The notes: generated by a model not told the origin, from the sequence alone. 43,918 nt of DNA from Planctomycetaceae bacterium (GCA_012719125.1 JAAYAY010000145.1:1-43918); one strand, 5' to 3'; numbered from the stretch's first letter, positions 32,053 to 41,398 are shown. Numbers and translations are program-made.

Positions 32053-34293
32053 GTGATCCGATCGTGGAACAGCCGGATGTTGACAGCGTGCGTTTTGGCG
32101 GTCGTCGCTTGCCTGGACGTAGTGGTAGGGGGGGAGCATCCTGCGGCAACCGGGAATGTCCTTTGGTATCGGGCACCTGCCAAGGACTGGGAAACCGAAG
32201 CCTTGCCGATCGGCAACGGCCGGTTGGGCGGCATGGTCTTCGGCGGAGTGGACCGCGAGCATATCCAGTTCAATGAAGACAGCCTGTGGATCGGCGACGA
32301 GCACGACACCGGATCCTACCAGGCCTTCGGCGATCTCCACGTGGAATTCGGCGATGCCACAGAGACGGCGGGTGCCGAATCCTATGCACGCACCCTCGAC
32401 ATCGGCCGAGCGCTGCATAAGGTGCGCTATGTCCGAGACGGAACGACCTATGAGCGCACTTGCTTCAGCAGCCATCCGGCCCAAGTGATGGTTATGCGGT
32501 TCACGGCCGATAAGCCGGCGGCGTACTCCGGCAGGGTTTCACTCGCCGATGCCCATCAGGGAAAGATTTCGGCTGAGGGGAACCGGATTACGGCAAGCGG
32601 TTCGCTCGCCGGGTATGTCTACGCCGACGGCAGCACTCGCGAAAGAACGGAAGCCTACGGGCTCGCGCTGGATTACGAAGCCCAGGTCGTAGTGCTCCAC
32701 GAAGGAGGTGCGCTGGAAGCGCGGGACGGCCAAATCGTTTTCACGAGATGCAATTCCTTGACGCTGCTGCTGGCGGCGGGCACCGACTACGTGAACCGGC
32801 GCAATCAGGGATGGAAAGGAGAGCATCCCCACGAGCGAGTCAATTCACAACTGTCCGACGCATCGAAGAAGTCTTTCGATGCCCTGTTGGACGAGCACGT
32901 GCGAGACTACCAAGGCCTGTTCGACCGCTTCCAGTTGGACCTCGGTGCGACGCCCGAGGCGACGAGGGCCCTGCCCTCGGACGAGCGACTCGCGGCCTAT
33001 CGTCAGGGGGGCGCCGATCCCGACCTGGAAGAACTGTTGCTCCAATACGCGCGGTACATGATGATCAGTTCCTCCCGGCCGGGTTGTCTGCCCGCCAATC
33101 TGCAGGGGTTGTGGAACATGAGCAACAGCCCGCCCTGGCGCTCGGATTACCACACCGACGTGAACGTCGAGATGAACTACTGGTTCGTTGATCCGGCGAA
33201 CCTGTCCGAGTGTTTTCAGCCGCTGGCCGAGTGGCTTTATTCGATCCGGGACGTTCGGCGAGACGAAACCCGAAAGGCGTTCGGCACGCGGGGCTGGATC
33301 ACCCATGCGGAAAATGGCGTTTTCGGCGGTTCCACCTGGAAATGGTCCAAGGGCGACGCCGCATGGGTGGCCCAGAATCTGTGGGACCACTACGCCTTCA
33401 CACGCGACAGGGAGTATCTACGGACGCGGGCCTATCCGCTGATGAAGGATCTGTGCGAATTCTGGGAGGACCATCTCAAGGAGCTTCCCGACGGGACGCT
33501 GGTTTCTCCCAACGGCTTCTCCCCCGAGCACGGCCCCGAAGAAGACGGCGTGTCGTTCGACCAGCAGTTGGTCTGGGACCTGTTTACCAACACCATCGAG
33601 GCGTCCGAGGCCCTGGGGGTGGACGAGCCGTTTCGCAAGACGGTGGCTTCCATGCGAGAGCGGCTGTTGGGCCCGCAGATCGGCCGCTGGGGCCAACTGC
33701 AGGAATGGATGGTCGATCGCGACGATCCCAAGGACCAGCATCGCCACCTGTCGCACTTGATTGCGGTTCATCCGGGCCGGCAGATTTCGCCGTTGACGAC
33801 GCCCGAGCTGGCCGAGGCGGCCCGGGTATCGATGAACGCCCGGGGCGACGCCTCCACCGGCTGGAGCCGGGCGTGGAAGATCGCCATCTGGGCACGCCTT
33901 CACGACGGGAACCGCACGTATAGCATCCTCCACGGCATGCTTCAGAACATGATTCACGACAATCTGTTCAATACTCATCCGCCGTTCCAGATCGACGGCA
34001 ACTTCGGCTATGCGGCCGGCGTGTGCGAGATGCTGGTGCAGTCGCACATGGGCGTGATCGATCTGTTGCCGGCCCTTCCCGACGCCTGGCCCACGGGCCG
34101 GGTCCGCGGCATCTGCGCTCGCGGGGGTGTCGAGATCGATCTGGCCTGGCAGGAGGGGCGGGCCACAACTGCCGTGCTGAAGGCCACGGTTGACGGGCGA
34201 CACAAGATTCGCGCGCCGGAGGGGCAGAAAATCGACGGTTCGGACACGCTTGACTTGAAGGCGGGAGAAGTCTACGAAGTGAGATTCAAGTGA
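32053..34293 (+). CDS. GH95 family glycoside hydrolase (alpha-L-fucosidase-like)
   Basis: A 746-residue secreted enzyme of family GH95, which releases alpha-1,2-linked L-fucose (some members L-galactose) by inversion. The signal peptide covers about 1-26. LPIGNGRLGGMVFGG (about 51-65) is the usual N-terminal block. NLQGLWN (349-355), HTDVNVEMNYW (367-377), SPEHGPEEDG with E492 as likely acid, and FQIDGNFG with D648 form the active site. The family usually has N-x-N in the second block; here the first Asn is Asp369. The start is a GTG at 32053 with AGGAG seven bases upstream. It is followed 20 bp later by the DUF4838 gene. Confidence 0.92.
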   Translation: MIRSWNSRMLTACVLAVVACLDVVVGGEHPAATGNVLWYRAPAKDWETEALPIGNGRLGGMVFGGVDREHIQFNEDSLWIGDEHDTGSYQAFGDLHVEFGDATETAGAESYARTLDIGRALHKVRYVRDGTTYERTCFSSHPAQVMVMRFTADKPAAYSGRVSLADAHQGKISAEGNRITASGSLAGYVYADGSTRERTEAYGLALDYEAQVVVLHEGGALEARDGQIVFTRCNSLTLLLAAGTDYVNRRNQGWKGEHPHERVNSQLSDASKKSFDALLDEHVRDYQGLFDRFQLDLGATPEATRALPSDERLAAYRQGGADPDLEELLLQYARYMMISSSRPGCLPANLQGLWNMSNSPPWRSDYHTDVNVEMNYWFVDPANLSECFQPLAEWLYSIRDVRRDETRKAFGTRGWITHAENGVFGGSTWKWSKGDAAWVAQNLWDHYAFTRDREYLRTRAYPLMKDLCEFWEDHLKELPDGTLVSPNGFSPEHGPEEDGVSFDQQLVWDLFTNTIEASEALGVDEPFRKTVASMRERLLGPQIGRWGQLQEWMVDRDDPKDQHRHLSHLIAVHPGRQISPLTTPELAEAARVSMNARGDASTGWSRAWKIAIWARLHDGNRTYSILHGMLQNMIHDNLFNTHPPFQIDGNFGYAAGVCEMLVQSHMGVIDLLPALPDAWPTGRVRGICARGGVEIDLAWQEGRATTAVLKATVDGRHKIRAPEGQKIDGSDTLDLKAGEVYEVRFK

Positions 34294-34313
34294 AAGACTT
34301 AGGAGAAACCACT

Positions 34314-36635
34314 ATGCTTCTTTTTTACCGTGTGTTGTTCGCGCTGCTGTTGCTGAGCAGTTCCGCTGCTGTTGCCGGAGAGAACGGTCTGAGCCTCGCC
34401 GCCAATGGGGCAACCCAATTCACGATTGTCCGTCCGATCGACGCATCGCCCTCCCAGGTCTATGCGGCCGAAGAACTGCAACGGTTTACCAAGGAGATGA
34501 CGGGAGCGGAGTTGCCTATCGTTGCCGACGACCAACCCTTGCCGGCCAAGGCGATTCTGTTGGGCATCACGCGGCACACGCAGGCCGTGCTTGGCCAGAC
34601 GCCCGACCTGGCCGATCTGGGAGACGACGGTTTTCGGATTGTCACGCGACCTCCGCATCTGATGATCATCGGCAGCCCTGTCCGTGGAACTTTGTATGGC
34701 GTGTATGAGCTATTGGAGAAGTACGGCGGGTGCCGGTGGTACGCCAAGCATCACAGTCGCATCCCGAAGCTCGATTCGTGGACGATCCCGCAGCTTGACG
34801 AGACGCAGACGCCCGCCTTCGCCATGCGGGAGCCTTTCTGGTGGGGCATGTTCGACGGCGGTTTTGCGGCACGCTGCAAGGTGAACGGGAACCGGCCCGA
34901 GTTGCAGGAGAAGCACGGCGGCAAGATCCGTTTCGGCGGAGGTCTGTTCGTTCACACCTTCTATCCGCTCATGCCTCCTGACGAATTCTTCGCCGAACAC
35001 CCGGAATACTACAGCGAGCTCAGCGGCAAACGGACCACCGAGCGGGCCCAACTCTGCCTGACGAACCCCGACGTGGTTCGGATCGTAACCGAACGCGTGC
35101 TGGCCCGCATTCGTCAAGATCCGCAGGCCAAGCTGTTCAGCGTCAGCCAGAACGATTGGGCCGGCTGGTGCCAATGCCCGAAATGCCGGGAGATCGACGA
35201 GCGCGAGGGCTCGCCGTCGGGCACGATGATCCATTTCGTCAACCAGGTGGCCGAGGCGGTCGAGAAGGAATTCCCCGACGTCTGGATCGAGACGCTGGCC
35301 TATCAGTACACGCGCCATCCGCCCAAGACGCTCAAGCCCAGGCACAACGTGGTGCCCCGGCTGTGCACGATCGAGTGCGACTTCTCCACGCCGTTAGACG
35401 TGAGCACATTCGAACAGAATCGGAAGTTCGTCGAAGACATCGAAGGTTGGTCGGCCATCACCGACAAACTTTACGTATGGGACTACACGACCAATTTCGG
35501 GCATTATGTCAGCCCCCACCCCAACTTCGGCTGTCTGCAGGGGAACGTGCAGTTCTTCCGCGACCACCACGTGGTGGGTCTGTTCGAGCAGGGGGCCTAC
35601 CAGGCGCCGCACGCCGAGTTTGCCGAGTTGAGGGCGTGGATTCTCGCCAAGCTGCTCTGGAATCCGGATCAGGACGTCGAGCCGCTGTATCGCGACTTCT
35701 TCGAGGGCTACTACGGCCCTGCCGCCGGGCCGATACGGCAGTACTTCGACGAACTGCAAGCGTTGGTCAAGCCCGACGAAAACGTGCTGCAAATCTGGAA
35801 TCCGCCGACCGCTCCCTACTACACGGACGCCTTCTTCGACCGGGCGGCCAAGCTCTGGACCGAGGCCGAAGCTTTGGTCAAGGACGACCCTGCGTTAAGC
35901 TACAACGTGCGGATGAGCTCCCTGCCGGTGATCTACGCCCGGCTCATGCGGTGGCCCGCCACAACCATCGCCCTCGAAGATCGCGACGGCGTGCTCACGC
36001 CTGTCGGCATCGCTCCTGAATACGGCAGGCTCGCCCGCAAGTTCCTGGCCGGCATCGCCGAAGGAGGAATCACCTACATTTCGGAAAGCCACGAGCGGCA
36101 CACCGATTTTCTGGCGAAGCTGAATAAGCAACTCGAGGTCTGCCCGCCCGCTCCGCAAGCGCAAGCCGACCGGCGTCCGGCCGATCGCCTGGTGGTCGAA
36201 GACCGCATGATGAGCCTCGGGCGCGAGGGCGAATGGGGCCAGCGTGTGCCGGACGGCGAGGCCGAGGACGGGTCTGCCGTCAAGCTGTTCAACACGCACT
36301 ACGAATGGTGCCTGAGCTGGCATGTGAACCCGACCGTGTTTGAGCCGGGCGCGAAATACAAGCTGCGGATGCGGGTACGTGTCGTGAAGGCGGGTCGCGA
36401 GGGGAGTGCTTTCTGGGCCGGCGTGTACGACACGGCCCGGAAGAAAGGTTGGGGGCAGATTCAGCCCGGCACCGCCGAAGTCGAGGAAGGATACCAGTGG
36501 TACAACGTGGCGACCTGGACGCCGGAAGCGGAGCAGTACCTGTGGGTAGGTCCCGGCCCGTTCAACAAAGACGGCGGCCAATCGGCGATCGAGGCGGTCT
36601 ATGTGGATCGGTTCGAGCTGACTCGCGCGGAGTGA
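34314..36635 (+). CDS. Secreted DUF4838 protein (alpha-glucuronidase/GH20-like fold)
   Basis: A 773-residue secreted protein with a signal peptide (about 1-22, ending AAVAGEN). The N-terminal domain (about 25-140, AAEELQRFTKEMTGAELPIV) is of the GH67/GH20 N-terminal type. The DUF4838 region (about 240-500) includes the cysteine cluster WCQCPKC near residue 285 and ETLAYQYTRHPPKTLKPRHNVVPRL. The C-terminus (about 615-773) is a carbohydrate-binding-like beta domain. DUF4838 proteins are presumed glycosidases, with activity unproved in general. The ATG at 34314 has AGGAG nine bases upstream; the GTG at 34290 would overlap the GH95 stop. It is co-transcribed with GH95, so it probably acts on the same fucosylated or acidic glycan. 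Confidence 0.85.
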   Translation: MLLFYRVLFALLLLSSSAAVAGENGLSLAANGATQFTIVRPIDASPSQVYAAEELQRFTKEMTGAELPIVADDQPLPAKAILLGITRHTQAVLGQTPDLADLGDDGFRIVTRPPHLMIIGSPVRGTLYGVYELLEKYGGCRWYAKHHSRIPKLDSWTIPQLDETQTPAFAMREPFWWGMFDGGFAARCKVNGNRPELQEKHGGKIRFGGGLFVHTFYPLMPPDEFFAEHPEYYSELSGKRTTERAQLCLTNPDVVRIVTERVLARIRQDPQAKLFSVSQNDWAGWCQCPKCREIDEREGSPSGTMIHFVNQVAEAVEKEFPDVWIETLAYQYTRHPPKTLKPRHNVVPRLCTIECDFSTPLDVSTFEQNRKFVEDIEGWSAITDKLYVWDYTTNFGHYVSPHPNFGCLQGNVQFFRDHHVVGLFEQGAYQAPHAEFAELRAWILAKLLWNPDQDVEPLYRDFFEGYYGPAAGPIRQYFDELQALVKPDENVLQIWNPPTAPYYTDAFFDRAAKLWTEAEALVKDDPALSYNVRMSSLPVIYARLMRWPATTIALEDRDGVLTPVGIAPEYGRLARKFLAGIAEGGITYISESHERHTDFLAKLNKQLEVCPPAPQAQADRRPADRLVVEDRMMSLGREGEWGQRVPDGEAEDGSAVKLFNTHYEWCLSWHVNPTVFEPGAKYKLRMRVRVVKAGREGSAFWAGVYDTARKKGWGQIQPGTAEVEEGYQWYNVATWTPEAEQYLWVGPGPFNKDGGQSAIEAVYVDRFELTRAE

Positions 36636-36665
36636 CACATCGAAACCGATCAGGGGGGACTTCTC

Positions 36666-39182
36666 GTGCCGTTGTCGGTCCAGTGTACGAACTGTAACAA
36701 GCGTCTCCAAGTGCCCGACTCCTTGGCGGGAAAGCGAGGCAAGTGCCCAAACTGCCAGACCGTGCTGCAAATCCCGCTCGGCCCCATGCCGGCTTCCCAA
36801 CAGCCAACCGTCCAGAAGGCAATGGGGAAAGCGCCAAGCGTTCCGGAATCGGAGAAGGCGGTTGCAGCATTGAGCCCGTCTCCGGCTGCTGCAACGCCGG
36901 TCCCGTCTGCAGGCGTTCGGCCGGATGCGGCAACCACGCTTGGCCTCTTGGACGTCGGGGCCCAATCGGATGGTGCGCAGCCAAACCGGAAAGGGCTGCA
37001 GCGACAAATCCTCACCGGGCTCGAAGGGCGAATTGAGGACGTCGAGCTGACGAGCGACTACAGGTTCGGCGCGATCCTCCTTGCCTGCGTGATGGTTGCT
37101 CTGGTCGTCATCTATATTCTGATGACCGTCGGCGCCGGTGTCTTCATCGCCTGGTTCTCCATGGTCGCGGTGAACTCTCTCCGAGAAGCCGCTGCCGCCG
37201 GTCGCGGTGTGGTCTTTCCGGCCCTGGTTTACTTCGCCCTGTGGACGGCAGCCGTGCTCATGTTTGTCGCGTTGGTCCGGCCGCTCTTCGCCCGTGGCGA
37301 CGGCGACGAGAGGAGGCGGACGATCACCCGCGACAGCGATCCGCTCGTTCACCATTTCGTCGAACGCATAGCCGCGGCCGTGGGGGCCCCGGTACCGTCG
37401 CGCATCGACGTGAACACCGATGTGAACGCGTCGGCAGGATTCTGCGGCGGACTGTTCCGTCCGTCGCAAAGCGAACTGGTCTTGACGCTCGGCCTCTCGC
37501 TCGTCGCCGGCCTCAACGCCCAGCAATTCGCGGGTGTTCTTGCGCACGAATTGGGGCACTTCACGCAGAAATCGAGCGTCCGTCTGACAGCCCTGGTCAT
37601 GCGCATCAGCATGTGGATGGCCTGGGCATCGAGCTCGGCCTATTGGGACTACAAGCTCGCTCAGTTCGGCGGATGCCTGTTCCTGATCACCTTTCCAGCC
37701 CGCCTGCTCATGAGGGTGCCGCAGTGGATCCTCCGGGGTCTGTTGATGCTGTCGTACCTGGTCTGCGGCTACATGGTTCGTCAGCAGGAATACGATGCCG
37801 ATCGTTTCGAGACGCGGGTTTCCGGCAGCGTTTGTTACGAGACCACGGCACGCCGGCTCGAGGTTCTCGGTGTCGCCTACCGGCAGTCGATCGGCCAACT
37901 TCAATTCAACTACTCCGAGGGCCGGCTGGGCGACAACCTGCCGCTCCTGGTGCTCTCCAATGCCAGGCAGCTCCCGGAGAAGGCTCACAGGGATCTGCGA
38001 AAACACATTGCGAAAGGGAAGACCGGGTTGTTCGATTCGCATCCCTGCACGCGAGAGCGCATCGAGGCGGCCCGCAAGGAGGAATCGCCCGGCATCTACC
38101 ACGTCGACCAGCCTGCCCATCTGTTGTTCACCAACTTCCTCGGGCTGGCCCGCAACGCCACGTGGGACTTCTACCGCGGCATCTTCGGGCCGAGCTTCCA
38201 GCAGTCCGAGATGCATCCGATCGGCGATCTGCTGGAACGAATCGAACAGGAGGAGAAGTCCTACAAGACGTTGCACCGTTACTTTCAGGGCACCTTCAGC
38301 GTGCTCCGGCCGATCAGGCTGCAGGGATCGACGGTTGACGTACCGAAGGACGTCAAGGAGGCGGTCGCGGCCATGCAAAGGGCTCGCGAGAAGGTTGTGG
38401 CCAGCGCCGAAGCCCATCGTGCCGTCCTCAAGCGATTCCACAGGAACGGCATGCTCATTGTGGAAAGCACGCAGGCCCGTGAACTGCTTCGGTCCGGCTT
38501 CCGCGTCCGCAAGAGTGATTTCAGCGTGCCCCTGGGCAATATCGACGCCGTGACCGACGTTCGCCGCCAGGCGGTCCATCGGATGAACGGGGTATGCCGC
38601 GAGTTGGTGCAGTACGAAGAGGCCCACTCGATTCGGCTCTGGTCCGCCCTGCAACTGATGCATGCGGAGAAGGTCGCCGGCCGCATGGGCGGTGCCGGAA
38701 AGCTGCGATCGGAGTGCAGCAAGTTGGTCAGTGCCCTGGCGTTCATCAACGGCAAGTCGGAGGATCTGATCCAGATGGGGAACACGAGTGCCGGCCTGCA
38801 GGCCCTCTTCACCAAGCTCGGCAGCCTGCACAAGCAGGACCTGGTGAACGAGCTGGTGCGCGAAATCAAGGATGTCTACCAGCGGCTCGCCCGGCTGCGG
38901 GAATCACTTCTCCTGGTCGATTATCCGTTCGATCATGCCAATCGCGGCACGACGATGGCCGATTACGCGCTACCGGCCATGCCGGAACGCGACGACATCA
39001 TTCAGATTTACCAGGCGGCCGAGCAGCTTGGCACGGCCATGGCGTCGTTCTATCCCCGGCTCGCCGGTCGGCTGGCCATCATGGCCGAGCAGGTCGAGGC
39101 CCTGTTCGGCCTGGCTCCCCTACCGGAGCCGCCGGAAGAGGAAGACAAGGAGGAGGACCAACAGGTGGGGGAAGAGTCATGA
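36666..39182 (+). CDS. M48-family membrane metalloprotease with N-terminal zinc ribbon
   Basis: An 838-residue protein. The N-terminus is a zinc ribbon (C7-x2-C10, C27-x2-C30) of the type CTNCNKRLQVP, then a Pro/Ala-rich linker. Two membrane helices (about 133-170 and 181-207) follow. The M48 catalytic region has the zinc motif HELGH (294-298) and the third ligand E375 in QEYDADRFE. The remaining 440 residues are helical and unrecognised. M48 enzymes such as HtpX cleave misfolded membrane proteins. The start is a GTG at 36666 with a GGGGGG run upstream. The gene begins 30 bp after the DUF4838 gene, but the function is unlikely to be related. Confidence 0.87.
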   Translation: MPLSVQCTNCNKRLQVPDSLAGKRGKCPNCQTVLQIPLGPMPASQQPTVQKAMGKAPSVPESEKAVAALSPSPAAATPVPSAGVRPDAATTLGLLDVGAQSDGAQPNRKGLQRQILTGLEGRIEDVELTSDYRFGAILLACVMVALVVIYILMTVGAGVFIAWFSMVAVNSLREAAAAGRGVVFPALVYFALWTAAVLMFVALVRPLFARGDGDERRRTITRDSDPLVHHFVERIAAAVGAPVPSRIDVNTDVNASAGFCGGLFRPSQSELVLTLGLSLVAGLNAQQFAGVLAHELGHFTQKSSVRLTALVMRISMWMAWASSSAYWDYKLAQFGGCLFLITFPARLLMRVPQWILRGLLMLSYLVCGYMVRQQEYDADRFETRVSGSVCYETTARRLEVLGVAYRQSIGQLQFNYSEGRLGDNLPLLVLSNARQLPEKAHRDLRKHIAKGKTGLFDSHPCTRERIEAARKEESPGIYHVDQPAHLLFTNFLGLARNATWDFYRGIFGPSFQQSEMHPIGDLLERIEQEEKSYKTLHRYFQGTFSVLRPIRLQGSTVDVPKDVKEAVAAMQRAREKVVASAEAHRAVLKRFHRNGMLIVESTQARELLRSGFRVRKSDFSVPLGNIDAVTDVRRQAVHRMNGVCRELVQYEEAHSIRLWSALQLMHAEKVAGRMGGAGKLRSECSKLVSALAFINGKSEDLIQMGNTSAGLQALFTKLGSLHKQDLVNELVREIKDVYQRLARLRESLLLVDYPFDHANRGTTMADYALPAMPERDDIIQIYQAAEQLGTAMASFYPRLAGRLAIMAEQVEALFGLAPLPEPPEEEDKEEDQQVGEES

Positions 39183-39248
39183 GCGGGGCTCGGGGGCAAG
39201 CTGGATGGACTTGCGTGATTCCCGGAAGCACTCCCGTGGTCCTTTGTG

Positions 39249-39330
39249 CGTCATTCCCGCGCAGGCGGGAATCCAGAAGCAGCTTCAGAGGCGCTCCATG
39301 ATCTGGATTCCCGCCTGCGCGGGAATGACG
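39249..39330. repeat. REP-like palindromic repeat with perfect 29-bp arms
   Basis: The arm at 39249-39277 (core ATTCCCGCGCAGGCGGGAAT) is exactly complementary to 39302-39330, with a 24-base loop. This core is a repeat type familiar from many bacterial genomes, in which translated copies read RAGGNP or SRLRGND. The left part of the element (39210-39275) also occurs in inverted, diverged form at 40852-40916. The hairpin follows the M48 gene by 67 bp and could also end its transcription. Confidence 0.85.
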
Positions 39331-39482
39331 GATGGGAGGGCGCGAATGACACAAGGAGGGGCGTGGTAATTCACCAAGTCCCTGCTAGAATACGGTTTGT
39401 GAAAAATGGCTGCGCGTTGGGCCACCAGCTTACGCGTGACAGGTCGCAGTCAGCCCCTGATAGAAAAGTCTGGCGACGAAAT

Positions 39483-40280
39483 ATGGCACTCCAACTGCTG
39501 GAACCTTTCATCGTACGGCCTGATCGCAACGCAAGGCACAATCACTGGCAGGGCGGTCCTCCGGTTCATGCGGGCGCGACATGTGCACGTTGCGGACATC
39601 CATTCCAATTGTTTTGGGATCTGAACTGCTGCGATCCGCGGTTCCGCAATAAGAACGGTCGCCCAATCTTCCGCAACCTCGCTCGTCTTCCCCTTTACTG
39701 GTGTGTCCCTTGCTTCTTGTCAATTGACTATTCCGTCATTGACGACAAGAGGATCGAGTTGCTCCGTGTCGACGGTGAACCGGCACATTTGGTGAAACGG
39801 AAGAGACCCAACCCGAGGTTTCCCTATGCAAACTTCCCACGCGAATTCGATCGCCAAGCTATTGAGCTGACTTCAGGCCCTGAACTCCCAAAAACGGTTC
39901 GCGAGCTCTTCACGGCAGAACCTACACCAAAATTGACACCGGCTCGCCAGGCGCTGCTCGAAAGATTCGTTGGGCACGCTGTATACCCGAGACTCTTTGC
40001 TCTGACGGGATCAACATGGGTCCATTCATTCGGCGGCACACCCTATCTTCCGCAAGGGGACGATTGGATTGTCTGCCCAAACGAACGATGTCGTTCGTTT
40101 GGAAAGCGCATGAAGGTTATGGCCGCCATCCACAATGATCCGCCAAACGGCTTACCACTGGTTGACACCATGGAGAAGGTTCAGCAATCCAAGTCTGGTA
40201 TGTTCAACTACTTTGTTGTGGTCTTTTTTCATTTCTGCAAGTCCTGCAAGACTGTCCACGCGCATAGCCAGGGAACTTGA
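39483..40280 (+). CDS. Cys-rich zinc-ribbon protein, possibly DUF1963-like
   Basis: A 265-residue cytoplasmic protein with four Cys pairs: C34-x2-C37, C74-x2-C77, C198-x4-C203 and C252-x2-C255. This suggests one or two zinc ribbons. HSFGGTPYLPQGDDWIVCP and MKVMAAIHNDP near the C-terminus are reminiscent of DUF1963/YwqG-type proteins. The start is the ATG at 39483; the longer open frame runs into the palindromic repeat. The stretches I counted are 50-55% GC, visibly below the surrounding genes, and the codon use is less GC-biased, which hints at acquisition. A TAGAAT box at 39386-39391 may be its -10. Function unknown. Confidence 0.65.
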   Translation: MALQLLEPFIVRPDRNARHNHWQGGPPVHAGATCARCGHPFQLFWDLNCCDPRFRNKNGRPIFRNLARLPLYWCVPCFLSIDYSVIDDKRIELLRVDGEPAHLVKRKRPNPRFPYANFPREFDRQAIELTSGPELPKTVRELFTAEPTPKLTPARQALLERFVGHAVYPRLFALTGSTWVHSFGGTPYLPQGDDWIVCPNERCRSFGKRMKVMAAIHNDPPNGLPLVDTMEKVQQSKSGMFNYFVVVFFHFCKSCKTVHAHSQGT

Positions 40281-40345
40281 TTCGCCGGACTAACTGACAA
40301 GCATGCAACCGGGCTTTCGGCCGCGGTCCCATCAAACCACCGGTT

Positions 40346-40374
40346 TTGAGACGGATATGGGAATCGGGTAGAAT
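40346..40374 (+). promoter_or_regulatory. Sigma-70 type promoter
   Basis: TTGAGA (40346-40351) and TAGAAT (40369-40374), separated by exactly 17 bases. Each differs from the consensus at one position. It would start transcription near 40381, upstream of the small membrane-protein gene. A hairpin (TCAAACC/GGTTTTGA, 40332-40349) overlaps the -35. Confidence 0.6.
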
Positions 40375-40481
40375 GGAGGCATCAGGGTGAGGGCGAGGCA
40401 AACGGTAGCCGGCGAGAATAGGGAGTTATGCGGCGAGGACGTGTCACTGCGGCGGTCTGTCAACCAACCTCCGGATTGCCC

Positions 40482-40784
40482 ATGAATACGAACCGAGTTG
40501 CAGCAGGAATTCTGTCGCTCGTTCTGTCGGCGTTGCTCGGCTGGTCAATCGTTGCGGGCGTTGGTGACCTGCGCACGGGCATCATCCTCGGTGGCGGCGT
40601 CGCCCTCGGCGTGCTGTATACTGCGTTCGGCCGTGTACCTGATTGGATTCGCGATCGCACTGGTGGCACGATCACGGACGACGATGATCCTTCAAACATC
40701 TCCCCTCGCGTGTACCTGCCGATCATTCTCGTCGCAATTCTCGTTGCGATCGGTGCGTTCGTTGTCGTAGTGTCCGTGCTATGA
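40482..40784 (+). CDS. Small integral membrane protein
   Basis: A 100-residue protein starting MNTNRVAAGILS. It has two or three hydrophobic stretches (about 5-27, 33-48 and 75-99) around a charged loop with TITDDDDPSN. No family is recognised. An upstream in-frame ATG at 40428 would add 18 residues; neither start has an ideal ribosome-binding site, but the shorter form begins at the membrane segment. It is expressed from the promoter at 40346-40374. Like its neighbour at 39483 it lies between the inverted repeat copies. Confidence 0.6.
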   Translation: MNTNRVAAGILSLVLSALLGWSIVAGVGDLRTGIILGGGVALGVLYTAFGRVPDWIRDRTGGTITDDDDPSNISPRVYLPIILVAILVAIGAFVVVVSVL

Positions 40785-40850
40785 TGTAGCGGTCAAGGAA
40801 GGTCGATTGCGGCAGCCCGGTTGCCGTTGCCGCTCTCGCAGTGTCCCAGT

Positions 40851-40917
40851 TGGATTTCCGCCTGCGCGGGAATGACGGCCAAAGGCTCCCGGGAACTCCT
40901 CCGGGAATCACGCAAGG
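40851..40917. repeat. Inverted, diverged copy of the repeat at 39210-39277
   Basis: Read on the minus strand it begins CTTGCGTGATTCCCGGA and ends CATTCCCGCGCAGGCGGAAA, matching 39210-39275 over about 65 bases with several substitutions. It has one arm only, so it cannot form the long hairpin of the other copy. Confidence 0.75.
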
Positions 40918-40949
40918 CCATGTAGGGACGCCCAAGTGCGGAACCCGGC

Positions 40950-41336
40950 CTACGGAACATCGCTCCCATCCGCCGCAGGTACCTTCAAGCCCAATACCGA
41001 CTTGGCGATGTCCTCGCTGAACGCCTTCTTGCAGTCATCCGTACAGAAACACATCGTGTATTCGCCGACGTGCAGGGAATGCTCCTTCGAGCCGTCCATT
41101 CCCAGTGCGCAGGAAGCACATCGCGAGACGATCTTGTCGGTCTGGCCGTCCAGAGCGTCGGCCTTGGCCAGAATCGCGGCCATCTCCGGCGTCGCGTCAA
41201 ACTCCTGCGGCGACTCCGGAACGCGTGCTTCGGGCTGCGAGGCAACCGGCGACGGGCTTCCCTGCCCGCCGCAACCCGATACAACGAGCATGCCGGCGCC
41301 CAATAACACGTACGCCAATATCATTCGAGTAGACAT
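40950..41336 (-). CDS. Cys-rich lipoprotein, possible metal-binding (YHS/TRASH-like)
   Basis: A 128-residue protein with a lipoprotein signal (VVSGC, modified at C22), a Pro/Ser linker and a C-terminal cysteine block: C73-x2-C76, then C96-x-C98-x3-C102 in YTMCFCTDDCKKAF. The pattern resembles small treble-clef domains (YHS/TRASH), which bind heavy metals, but spacing is not an exact match. GGGAG lies nine bases before the ATG. It would be anchored in a membrane. It is divergent from the Gfo/Idh/MocA gene across 255 bp. Confidence 0.75.
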   Translation of the reverse strand: MSTRMILAYVLLGAGMLVVSGCGGQGSPSPVASQPEARVPESPQEFDATPEMAAILAKADALDGQTDKIVSRCASCALGMDGSKEHSLHVGEYTMCFCTDDCKKAFSEDIAKSVLGLKVPAADGSDVP

Positions 41337-41398
41337 CGTTCAACTCCCTATTCTGCAGGTAACTGTCTATCGATCAATTGTACGGCAGAGCCCTGCAC

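Noticed and set aside
35895-38831. 978-codon open frame on the minus strand opposite the DUF4838 and M48 genes
   Set aside because: It is antisense to two well-supported genes. High GC at third codon positions keeps this frame open, and the translation has no recognisable domain.
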